Assembly: GCA_014379625.1 (NCBI GenBank)
Contig: JACMLJ010000052.1
Location: 124,001 to 188,000, forward strand
Source of the DNA: Ferruginibacter sp.
GTDB taxonomy: Bacteria > Bacteroidota > Bacteroidia > Chitinophagales > Chitinophagaceae
Length of the DNA stretch: 64,000 nucleotides
Direction of reading: 5' to 3'
Within the stretch, counting starts at the first letter, position 1; the number at the start of each line of letters is the position of its first letter. This document shows, in pieces, positions 37,016-44,995 of the stretch. A program made the position numbers and the translations under genes. The notes beneath the pieces are model-generated. The model ran no database searches, had not been told where the DNA came from, and saw only the letters and a program-made list of their open reading frames with translations.

Positions 37016-37090
37016 GAATGGTGAATGGTCAATGGTGAATGGTCAATGGTGAATGCTCAATGCGCAAAATTTCAGCATTCACCATTCATA
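37016..37090. repeat. Heptamer array with inverted tail upstream of queE
   Basis: 37016-37064 is exactly seven 7-base units of [G/C]AATGGT (two variants at the end). It is followed at about 37074-37090 by ATTCACCATTCAT, the inverse of the unit, so the whole can fold as a hairpin. It occupies almost the full gap between folD and queE, starting four bases from the queE ATG. Confidence 0.85.
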
Positions 37091-37093
37091 TTT

Positions 37094-37969
37094 TTAATTT
37101 TTTAAAACACATGCATTATATGTATTCGTCATCAATGCGGCGATGGTCATTAAACCAACACCACCGGGAACAGGGGTTATAAAACTGCATTTTGGCGCTA
37201 CATGTATAAAATCCACATCTCCTTTAAGGGTAAACCCACTTTTCTTTGTGGCATCCGGCACCCTGCTAATGCCCACATCTATCACCACCGCCTTTTCCTT
37301 TACCATATCGGAGGTTAAAAATCCCGGTTTCCCCAATGCAGCCACGATAATGTCGGCCTGTAAACAGATATCTTTTAAATTGCGCGTATGGCTATGGCAA
37401 ACAGTAACGGTACAATTACCAGGATATGCATTTCTATTCAATAAAATACTGATCGGCCTCCCAACAATATTACTTCGGCCGATAACCACGGCATGTTTGC
37501 CTTTTGTTTCTACCTGGTAGTACTCCAGCATCATTAATATGCCATAAGGAGTGGCCGGTAAAAATGTTGGCAGTCCCTGTACCATTTTACCCACACTCAC
37601 TGGGTGAAACCCATCTACATCTTTATTTGGGTGAATGAGGTTGATTATTTTTTCTTCGCTGATTTGGCCTGGAAGGGGCAATTGCACCAGTATTCCATCC
37701 ACATCGTCATCCGCATTTAATTTTTGAATGGTTTCAATTAAAAGGGATTCTTCTATCGATGCATCCAGGCGGATCAGTGTGCTAATGAAACCGATTTCTT
37801 CACAATTTTTTACCTTACTGGCTACATAGGTTTCACTTGCGCCATCCGAACCAACTAAAACAGCCGCAAGGTGCGGAGTTTTTTTTCCTGTTGATTTTAA
37901 CAGTGCCGTCTTCTCTTTAATTGTATTTTTTACAGTCTGCGAAACAATTTTTCCATCTAAAATTTGCAT
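37094..37969 (-). CDS. folD: Bifunctional methylenetetrahydrofolate dehydrogenase / cyclohydrolase
   Basis: 291 residues from the ATG at 37969 ([10 protein letters not shown]); the open frame extends to 38047, but the inner start matches the family and has a promoter just before it. FolD interconverts methylene-, methenyl- and formyl-tetrahydrofolate for purine and methionine supply. It shows the substrate and catalytic stretch [16 protein letters not shown] with the conserved Tyr and Lys, [20 protein letters not shown], the dinucleotide motif [10 protein letters not shown], and [12 protein letters not shown] at the end. The length is typical. Confidence 0.96.
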   Translation of the reverse strand: MQILDGKIVSQTVKNTIKEKTALLKSTGKKTPHLAAVLVGSDGASETYVASKVKNCEEIGFISTLIRLDASIEESLLIETIQKLNADDDVDGILVQLPLPGQISEEKIINLIHPNKDVDGFHPVSVGKMVQGLPTFLPATPYGILMMLEYYQVETKGKHAVVIGRSNIVGRPISILLNRNAYPGNCTVTVCHSHTRNLKDICLQADIIVAALGKPGFLTSDMVKEKAVVIDVGISRVPDATKKSGFTLKGDVDFIHVAPKCSFITPVPGGVGLMTIAALMTNTYNACVLKN

Positions 37970-37973
37970 GCGG

Positions 37974-37981
37974 CAAAAATA
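37974..37981 (-). promoter_or_regulatory. Bacteroidota -7 box of folD
   Basis: TATTTTTG on the minus strand matches TAnnTTTG exactly and ends four bases before the folD ATG, so the mRNA would be leaderless or nearly so. It also supports the choice of the inner start. Confidence 0.4.
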
Positions 37982-38305
37982 ACAATTAATGTCTGATGTC
38001 TGGATTTTTTGCTGCCTGATTTGTTTCAGGAGATAACCAGTTCCCAATTGTTTTAATCAATGATTATTTAGGCTAATACACCAGCTTTTAAAGCAGGACT
38101 AAACGCCGGATCCTGGATTTCTGGTTATTAAAGTTAATGGCGTTTTCAAAAGATTTAACTTTTTATCAACCTCCGTCTTGCCCATTGTGTATATGATCTC
38201 CTATTCTTTTTTTTACTACTCATGCCTAAAATTTAATATCCAACCCAAAATTTTGAATAAATAATAAATTTTTATTATATTGTTTAAGAATAAACTGTAC
38301 CCTCC
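37982..38305. other. Divergent gene-free region between folD and the barrel protein
   Basis: About 320 bases with the upstream sequences of both flanking genes. The minus-strand frame reading into it from folD is not supported as coding. No strong repeat, hairpin or RNA gene was seen. Confidence 0.45.
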
Positions 38306-39124
38306 TTGAAAAAATATCTATTAGCCTTCGCCGGCTTTGTATTTTCATTAATACAGCCGGGTTTATCCCAATCATTGCGACAGCCTGTATCTGCCATTTA
38401 CCTTGGGCTGGGCTGTTACAGCACCAAACATTCAGATGTTTTTTCTTTTGTAAATAACCAGGCCGCACTGGCTCAAATTAAAAAAAAAGCCGCCGGTGTT
38501 TATGGCGAAAGAAGATTTTTGCTGGCAGCTACCAGTTTGTACACAGCCGCTATTACTGTTCCTTCTGCAATGGGCAATTTTGGCCTTAACCTGAAATACG
38601 CAGGTTTCAAAAATTTTAATGAGAAACAAATAGGATTGGCATATGCCCGAAGCCTGGGACCGAAAATGGATATCGGTGTGCAATTTAATTACTACGGGTA
38701 CCAGGTGCCTTCCTTTATCAATGCAAATACTATCAATTTTGAAATTGGTGCGATGGTCCATTTAACAGGTGAGTTAAATGCGGGTATTCATATATACAAT
38801 CCGGTGGGTGGCAAATTTGCCAAAACAGGGGAGCAACTAACTGCTGCCTATAAAATGGGCTTAGGTTATGATGCATCTGAAATATTTTTTGTAAGTGCAG
38901 AAGTAGTGAAAGAAGAGGATCACCCTGTAAATGTAAATGCGGGCTTTCAATACCAGTTCATGAAGCAATTTTTTGCAAGGGCGGGCATCTCCTCCGCATC
39001 TTCAGCCGCTTATGCTGGTGTTGGTATTAGCTGGAACAATTTGCGATTAGACATCAGCGGTAGTTATCATCCACAGTTGGGCTGGTCACCGGGATTACTG
39101 TTAGTTGTAGCCCCCGGCCCATGA
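38306..39124 (+). CDS. Outer-membrane beta-barrel protein (PorV/PorQ-like, tentative)
   Basis: 272 residues with a TTG start (TTGAAAAAATAT); no better ATG is near the signal peptide. The signal peptide ends at about residue 21 (GLSQ). The rest is a series of amphipathic strands (FGLNLKYAGFKNF, IGLAYARSLG, DIGVQFNYYGYQ, VNAGFQYQFMKQFFARAGIS, LRLDISGSYHPQLG) typical of an 8-14-strand barrel. The opening text, with SFVNNQAALAQ and short helices, recalls PorV/PorQ-type T9SS barrels, but I cannot exclude an unrelated barrel. The last codons and stop overlap a GC-rich motif also found at 60011-60031. Confidence 0.65.
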   Translation: MKKYLLAFAGFVFSLIQPGLSQSLRQPVSAIYLGLGCYSTKHSDVFSFVNNQAALAQIKKKAAGVYGERRFLLAATSLYTAAITVPSAMGNFGLNLKYAGFKNFNEKQIGLAYARSLGPKMDIGVQFNYYGYQVPSFINANTINFEIGAMVHLTGELNAGIHIYNPVGGKFAKTGEQLTAAYKMGLGYDASEIFFVSAEVVKEEDHPVNVNAGFQYQFMKQFFARAGISSASSAAYAGVGISWNNLRLDISGSYHPQLGWSPGLLLVVAPGP

Positions 39125-39318
39125 AGGGGAGTTATTCGATGAACCTGCTCCGGATTTAAGTTGCCAGGGTGGGCGGTTAAAAATTATTGGGGTACTATTT
39201 ATTATTCAGGCATTATTAAACACGAATTACAGCAATCCATAAAATTTAATCCGTGCGGTAATGATTGACAGAATTATAAAAGTGAATTATCAAAATAATT
39301 GATCATCAATCTTCACGC

Positions 39319-41499
39319 ATGAAAACATGTTTAAAAATTTCGCGGGATGTTTCGTTATTGTTGAAAGCAGTTTATAATGCCACCCCTTCCATGTTTACTT
39401 TTTGGTTATTGAAAATTGCTTATTTGCGAATTGTAAGTTGCTCATTTATGTGCTGCCTTATCGGGTATTGTTTTTTACCTTTCACCTGCCCGGCCCAGCT
39501 TCCTGAAATACCTTTCGCAAGTATTGTGGAACAACAATTAGAAGTGGTAACAGAAAATAATGAAGATGCGGAAACGGAAGATGATTCTTTTTTACAGGCC
39601 ATGCGGCAGTTTTTGGAAAACCCCGTCAACCTGAATACTGCCGACATAAGAACATTGAATGAACTGATGCTGTTGTCGCCGGTACAGGTTCAGAACATTA
39701 TTAGCTATAGAATGCTTTTAGGAAATTTTATAAGCGTATATGAGTTGCAGGCGGTGCCGGGTATTGACCTGCAATTAATTAATAGACTTCGGCCATACAT
39801 AACTGTTAGTACGCCCCAATATGTGATCGCTTCGATAGGTGAGCGGCTTAAAGGAGGAACCAGTACCATTTTGATAAGGGTGAATCAGGTATTGGGAGAA
39901 CAAAAGGGATATGGTGCTGACTCCGGCGCAGCAAATAATTCTTACCCCGGTTCAAAACAAAGATTGTTCGCCAGGTATACCTACCAGTTTAAAAATTTGC
40001 TCCAATTTGGCATTACCTGTGAAAAAGACCCAGGTGAACAATTTTTTAAAGGTTCACAAAAGAATGGTTTTGATTTCTATTCTGCTCATCTTTTTGTAAG
40101 AAATACGGGGATCATTAAATCGCTGGCGCTGGGTGATTTTACGGTAAACCTTGCACAAGGCCTCACCCAGTGGCAGAGCCTTGCATTTAAAAAAAGCGCT
40201 GATGTCACCAATATCAAATGCCAGCTACCCGTGTTGAGACCCTATAACTCGGCGGGCGAAATTAACTTTCACCGCGGGATAGGAATAACCGTTGCTAAAA
40301 ACAACCTGGAAGCTACCGCTTTTGCATCCTATAAAAATATTGATGCAAACTTTGTAACGGATACTTTAAATAATGAGGATTTTATTTCTTCGCTGCAAAC
40401 ATCCGGCCTTCACCGAACCAAAAGTGAAACTGCAGACAAGGGAGTACAGCGGCAAATTACTTTGGGGGGTAACCTGTCTTATAATCCCGGCAGGTTTCAC
40501 TTTGGAATTAACGGGGTGCAGTATCAATTTAAGTTGCCAGTAAAAAAATCAATTGCTCCCTACAATATTTATGCAATTTCAGGAAGGGGTTTTGGTAATT
40601 ATAGTGCCGACTACAGTTTCAGTTACAGGAATTTTCATTTTTTTGGAGAGGCAGCATTCACCAATAGTTTTGACAGGGCTTTCGTAAACGGGTTGATCAT
40701 AAGCGCAGACTCAAAAATAGATATGAGTTTGCTGTACAGGAATATATCGGCATCTTACCAGTCTTTATATACCAATGCATTTACAGAAAGTACCTTTCCC
40801 AATAACGAAAAGGGGATATATGCCGGTATCAGTGTAAGGCCGAATTTTTTTTGGCGCATTGACGCATACGCGGATTTTTATAAATTTCCCTGGATGAAAT
40901 ACCTGGTTGATATGCCATCTGTTGGTAAGGATTATTTGGTGCAGGCATCCTATCATCCAAATAAACAATTGGACATGTATCTTCGTTACCGGTCGGAGTC
41001 AAAATCAAAAAATTTTAATCCAAACGGGTTTGTAATTTCCCAGGTTGTAGCTAAACCCATGCAGAATTTGCGTTCCCACATCAATTACAAAATAAATAAT
41101 TCAGTTACCCTGCGCAACCGGGTAGAAATGCTTTGGTTTGATAAAAAAGGAGCAGGCGCCCAAAACGGTTTTTTGATCTATGTTGATTGTATCATTAAAC
41201 CATTGATGAAAAGATATTCGGGAAGTACCCGGCTACAATATTTTGAAACGGAAGGTTATGACAGCCGATTGTATGCTTATGAAAATGACGTTTTATATAG
41301 TTTTTCCATACCGATTTTTTATGATAAAGGATACCGGTATTATGTCAATTTCAACTACGATGTAAGTAAAAAACTAACCGTTTGGCTAAGATGGGCCCAA
41401 ACAATTTATGATGGGAAAAATGTAATTGGTTCCGGCCTGGACGAGATTGCCGGCAATAAAAGAATGGAAGTGAAAATCCAGGCGCAGTACCGGTTTTAA
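39319..41499 (+). CDS. Helix-hairpin-helix plus outer-membrane beta-barrel protein
   Basis: 726 residues from the first ATG; a signal peptide ends near CPAQ (about residue 60), so the true start may be at Met25 or later. Residues 103-163 hold a ComEA-type helix-hairpin-helix pair (NLNTADIRTLNELMLLSPVQ, GNFISVYELQAVPGIDLQLI). Residues 175-726 are a barrel of many strands with alternating aromatic residues, ending in MEVKIQAQYRF, whose final Phe fits Bam insertion. HhH motifs normally touch DNA, so an envelope protein with this fusion is of interest; the combination is known in Bacteroidota but its function is not established. It is a single gene. Confidence 0.8.
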   Translation: MKTCLKISRDVSLLLKAVYNATPSMFTFWLLKIAYLRIVSCSFMCCLIGYCFLPFTCPAQLPEIPFASIVEQQLEVVTENNEDAETEDDSFLQAMRQFLENPVNLNTADIRTLNELMLLSPVQVQNIISYRMLLGNFISVYELQAVPGIDLQLINRLRPYITVSTPQYVIASIGERLKGGTSTILIRVNQVLGEQKGYGADSGAANNSYPGSKQRLFARYTYQFKNLLQFGITCEKDPGEQFFKGSQKNGFDFYSAHLFVRNTGIIKSLALGDFTVNLAQGLTQWQSLAFKKSADVTNIKCQLPVLRPYNSAGEINFHRGIGITVAKNNLEATAFASYKNIDANFVTDTLNNEDFISSLQTSGLHRTKSETADKGVQRQITLGGNLSYNPGRFHFGINGVQYQFKLPVKKSIAPYNIYAISGRGFGNYSADYSFSYRNFHFFGEAAFTNSFDRAFVNGLIISADSKIDMSLLYRNISASYQSLYTNAFTESTFPNNEKGIYAGISVRPNFFWRIDAYADFYKFPWMKYLVDMPSVGKDYLVQASYHPNKQLDMYLRYRSESKSKNFNPNGFVISQVVAKPMQNLRSHINYKINNSVTLRNRVEMLWFDKKGAGAQNGFLIYVDCIIKPLMKRYSGSTRLQYFETEGYDSRLYAYENDVLYSFSIPIFYDKGYRYYVNFNYDVSKKLTVWLRWAQTIYDGKNVIGSGLDEIAGNKRMEVKIQAQYRF

Positions 41500-41556
41500 T
41501 TGATAATTGAATAGTTGAAAGTGTGCCGGCAAGCACAACATTATACTCCTTATTGA

Positions 41557-41595
41557 TCACTCATTACTCATCACTCATCATTTAACTTATCTTTG
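41557..41595 (+). promoter_or_regulatory. Heptamer array and -7 box upstream of the DUF3467 gene
   Basis: Three units TCACTCA/TTACTCA/TCACTCA (41557-41577, period 7) are followed by TATCTTTG (41588-41595), an exact match to TAnnTTTG, 22 bases before the ATG at 41618. The array occupies the place of the -33 element. Confidence 0.45.
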
Positions 41596-41617
41596 CTGAA
41601 ACAACTTAAGAAAGCAA

Positions 41618-41932
41618 ATGAACAGTCTACCCGAACAACCCAGTCAACTGAATATTGAAATTTCAGAAGAAGTTTCAGAAGGGCAGTATGCTAACCTCGC
41701 TATTATTACCCATAGCCATGCAGAATTTGTAATTGATTTTGTAAATGTGATGCCGGGCACCCCTAAAAGCAAGGTGAAAAGCCGTATCATACTTACACCA
41801 TTTCATGCCAAGCGCTTTATGAAGGCGATGATTGAAAATGTAAAGAAGTTTGAAGCAGCTAATGGAACGATCCAGGATATGGAGCAAATAGAAGTGCCTT
41901 TTACTTTTGGCGGCCCTACTGCACAGGCCTGA
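41618..41932 (+). CDS. DUF3467 family protein
   Basis: 104 residues, cytoplasmic, no signal peptide. The DUF3467 pattern is clear: EGQYANLAIITHSHAEFVID, then KVKSRIILTPFHAKRFMKAM and FEAANGTIQ. Members are small conserved proteins found in bacteria and archaea with no established function. It is a single gene with its own -7 box; the next 700 bases are gene-free. Confidence 0.88.
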   Translation: MNSLPEQPSQLNIEISEEVSEGQYANLAIITHSHAEFVIDFVNVMPGTPKSKVKSRIILTPFHAKRFMKAMIENVKKFEAANGTIQDMEQIEVPFTFGGPTAQA

Positions 41933-42650
41933 GTCTTATTTTTTTATAGGGATTTAAAGTATTGATACAAATAAACTGCCAGCAAATGTATGAATCCTGC
42001 ATACAACCGTTAGGTATTCCAAATTGTCGCTTGCGTGTTAAAGCAACGATGGTGGCAGGCACTTACCATGGCCATTGCCCTTGCTTCAGGGCCACCAGCT
42101 ATATTTTAAATGTGCTAATTAGCTAATTTGCTAATGTAAAACCTCCCCAATTCCCGAGGTAAACATCTGACCTGAGCTTCATCCTCTCCAAAGGGGAGAA
42201 GGGCGGCTTTAACGACATTGATTCTCCATTGACCGTTGACCTTCCGCCACCCGATCGGGTCACAAAATCAAAACATTGCGCTATTCGTTATCTCCTTCTA
42301 TTTAATTCCCCGTTCAGATAATTATAAAGGCCTTCTCATTCAATAGGGTAACTTTTTAAACTACTCCCTTTTTTGCAAACAAATCCCTTTTCAGGAAATT
42401 AGCAAGCAGCCCGGGTTAGCCATCAGGCACCTGGCGGACAACCCGCTATGATTGATTGTGAAAATACAAATCAATTGAAGAATAAGCTCCTGGAAATATA
42501 TGGCTTAATATTTTTTCTTTTTCATACGCAATTTTATCCGTTTTAATGCGTTTCCTATTTCGAAATTTGGGTTTTGTAGAAAATTAACTACAGTCATCTT
42601 AGAATAAAAGCTATGATTGGTTAAGAAAGGAATTACAAAAGCTTATTTTT
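41933..42650. other. Gene-free region of decayed repeats
   Basis: 718 bases without a plausible gene on either strand. Contents: a possible hairpin GGTGGC...GCCACC (42050-42097), three 8-base units of TGCTAATT/AGCTAATT/TGCTAATG (42113-42136), a CTCCAAAGGGGAGAAGG palindrome (42186-42202), a CCATTGACCGTTGACC fragment related to the heptamer arrays, and ACCCGATCGGGT (42248-42259). It reads as a junkyard of the dispersed elements seen elsewhere in the window. The last 100 bases should contain the promoter of the next gene. Confidence 0.6.
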
Positions 42651-44924
42651 TTGAAAACTGAAATTACACTTATGATAATTTTCTACCTGACTTTCAAAAG
42701 GTTAATATTATGCCTGCTCAACTCTTCTTCATCAAAATACAAGTTGCTTTGCCATGTATTGATTGTTGTTTGCTTATTAGCCAGTTCTATACATGCACAG
42801 GAGATCACCATTAACCCGCGGAGCAGGATGGTTTTGAACGGCGCGGTATTTCTTGTGGTAAATAATATGGCTTTTCAAAATAATGGAAGTTTTGCAGCCG
42901 GAAAAAGTACGGTTAATTTTAGAGGACATCGGGATACGCTGGTGTCTTATGTGTCAGGCAGCAACTCCACTACTTTCAATAATTTATCCATCTCTAAATC
43001 TGCTTATGGAGTAGCATTAAAATCCCCGGTTATCGTTAAAGATGTACTGGCGGTAAATGCCGGTAATTTGTATACAGACAGTAACCTTACATTACGGTCA
43101 GATGAAAATCTTACAGCAAGATTAGATGTGGTTCCTTCGGGAAGTTATATCATCGGCAAGGCAAATGTAGAAAGATACATTCCTGCAAGAAGGGCCTGGA
43201 GGTTAATAACAGCGCCGGTTTCAAGTTCAAATAGCATTTACAATAGCTGGCAAAACAAGGGAGTTTATAGTTCCGGATCAGGATTATTGGTAACCGGTCC
43301 AAACCCATCGGCCGCCGCAGGAAATGGTTTGGATTACAGTGAATTCAATAACATCTCCATGCGAGGATTTAATTATAGTACCCAACAATTTACCAATGTA
43401 TTGAATACGAAAGTTGCTGTTTCTCCCGGTAATAGCGGTAGTGCCGATAATGCGGGATACTTTATTTTTATTAGGGGCGATCGCAACCCAGTCAATACTT
43501 ATGTAAACAATGTGAATATTACCACATTGAGCAGTATTGGCTCATTGCAAACCGGAACACAGACTTTTACGGCCTCTGCTGATACCAACAAAAGGTATAC
43601 CCTGGTTGGCAACCCCTATGCTTCACCGGTAGACTTTGATAATGTAACAAGAACCAATCTCAAAAAGCGGTTTTATGTATGGGATCCTTCCCTTAACACG
43701 GTAGGCGGATACGTTATGCTGGATGATTTAGATAATGATGGTTCTTACAGTAAATCTGTAATGGGCAGTTCACAAACAAAACACCTGCAATCGAGCCAGG
43801 CGTTTTTTGTACAAACCAATACCAATGCGGCAGCTTCCATCACCTTTAACGAAATAAGCAAATCGGGCGGTAATAATAATCAGCTATTCCGGCCGGTAAC
43901 TCCCGGCGGCACCGCAGCGTTGGGAGCGGGTGAATTAAACGCTACGTTGAATTTATTAAATGCAGATAGTACTATCATACTTGCAGATGGCGCACTTGTG
44001 GAGTTTGATAATATTTACAATGCGGGAGTTGACTTAGATGATGCGGCTAAATTTTCAAACACAAATGAAAACATCAGCATTGTAAGAAACAATGTTGCGC
44101 TAGCTGCAGAAAGGAGGCCTGCCCTGGGCATATACGATACGGTTTACCTGCGGCTTACTACCACTACCAAAAGAAACTACCAGTTTGTATTTAATGTAAC
44201 GGGACTGGAACAACCCGGCATGATGGGTTTTCTGGAAGATAGCTATCTCGGTACCAGCACATTGATCAGCCTTTCAGGAATTACTACGGTAAACTTCGCC
44301 CTGAACGCCGCAACCGGTTCCACTGCAATTAACCGGTTTAAAATTGTATTCAAACCCGCAGTAGCCACTTTGCCGGTGACTATCACCCGTGTAAATGCCT
44401 ATCAAAAAAACAGCAATATCGAGGTAGAATGGAAGGTGGAAAATGAGTTGAATATGGTAAAATATGATGTAGAAAAATCAAGGGACGGAACTACATTCAC
44501 TCATGCAGGTACAACAATTGTAAATGGTGGAAATAATGCCTACCATTCGTACAACTGGTTAGATATTCATCCGGCAACCGGAAATAATTTTTACCGGATT
44601 AAGTCATATGATATGAGCGGGGCAATACAATACAGTGCAATTGTAAAACTGGCAATAGCAAAAATCAGCAATGGTTTCAGCATCTATCCAAACCCGGTTA
44701 CCGGAAATGTGATCAACCTGCGCCTGGATAGTCAGCCGGTTGGGGAGTACCAGGTAAAATTAACCAATACCATGGGTCAGGTGATTTTTGAACATACCAT
44801 ACAAAATGATGGAAGCAGCAGCCAGGGACTTAACACCCGTTCAAAGTTGCCTGCCGGAATGTACCAGTTAGAAATTACCGGGAAGGGTAGTAAACCCGTT
44901 ACCCTTAAAGTAATTGTTGAGTAA
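42651..44924 (+). CDS. Secreted surface protein with T9SS type A sorting tail
   Basis: 757 residues if the TTG at 42651 is used; the ATG at 42672 is an alternative. The signal peptide ends at about residue 50 (SSIHAQ). A central region of beta-rich repeats (GNPYASPVDFDNV, YVWDPSLN) is common in large Bacteroidota surface proteins. Near the C terminus an Ig/fibronectin-like module (VEWKVENELNMVKYDVEKS) is followed by the type A sorting domain (FSIYPNPVTGNVINLRL ... AGMYQLEITGKG). The cargo would pass through the SprA translocon and be attached to the surface. It lies 71 bases upstream of the fibre-like gene and is probably co-transcribed with it. Confidence 0.88.
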   Translation: MKTEITLMIIFYLTFKRLILCLLNSSSSKYKLLCHVLIVVCLLASSIHAQEITINPRSRMVLNGAVFLVVNNMAFQNNGSFAAGKSTVNFRGHRDTLVSYVSGSNSTTFNNLSISKSAYGVALKSPVIVKDVLAVNAGNLYTDSNLTLRSDENLTARLDVVPSGSYIIGKANVERYIPARRAWRLITAPVSSSNSIYNSWQNKGVYSSGSGLLVTGPNPSAAAGNGLDYSEFNNISMRGFNYSTQQFTNVLNTKVAVSPGNSGSADNAGYFIFIRGDRNPVNTYVNNVNITTLSSIGSLQTGTQTFTASADTNKRYTLVGNPYASPVDFDNVTRTNLKKRFYVWDPSLNTVGGYVMLDDLDNDGSYSKSVMGSSQTKHLQSSQAFFVQTNTNAAASITFNEISKSGGNNNQLFRPVTPGGTAALGAGELNATLNLLNADSTIILADGALVEFDNIYNAGVDLDDAAKFSNTNENISIVRNNVALAAERRPALGIYDTVYLRLTTTTKRNYQFVFNVTGLEQPGMMGFLEDSYLGTSTLISLSGITTVNFALNAATGSTAINRFKIVFKPAVATLPVTITRVNAYQKNSNIEVEWKVENELNMVKYDVEKSRDGTTFTHAGTTIVNGGNNAYHSYNWLDIHPATGNNFYRIKSYDMSGAIQYSAIVKLAIAKISNGFSIYPNPVTGNVINLRLDSQPVGEYQVKLTNTMGQVIFEHTIQNDGSSSQGLNTRSKLPAGMYQLEITGKGSKPVTLKVIVE

Positions 44925-44940
44925 TGAGTAATGAGTAACA
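44920..44940. repeat. Heptamer array at the stop codon of the type A cargo gene
   Basis: Three units of GAGTAAT/C (period 7) begin two bases before the TAA stop and supply a second in-frame stop (TAA TGA). The same word family, in the other orientation, lies at 41557-41577 and 36250-36270. Confidence 0.75.
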
Positions 44941-44995
44941 AGAAGTGAGCAGTATATCCAAATCTAAAAAACCTATTTAAAATCCAAATCCTAAT

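Noticed and set aside
37016..37064. Possible CRISPR or binding-site array
   Set aside because: Units are seven bases with no spacers.
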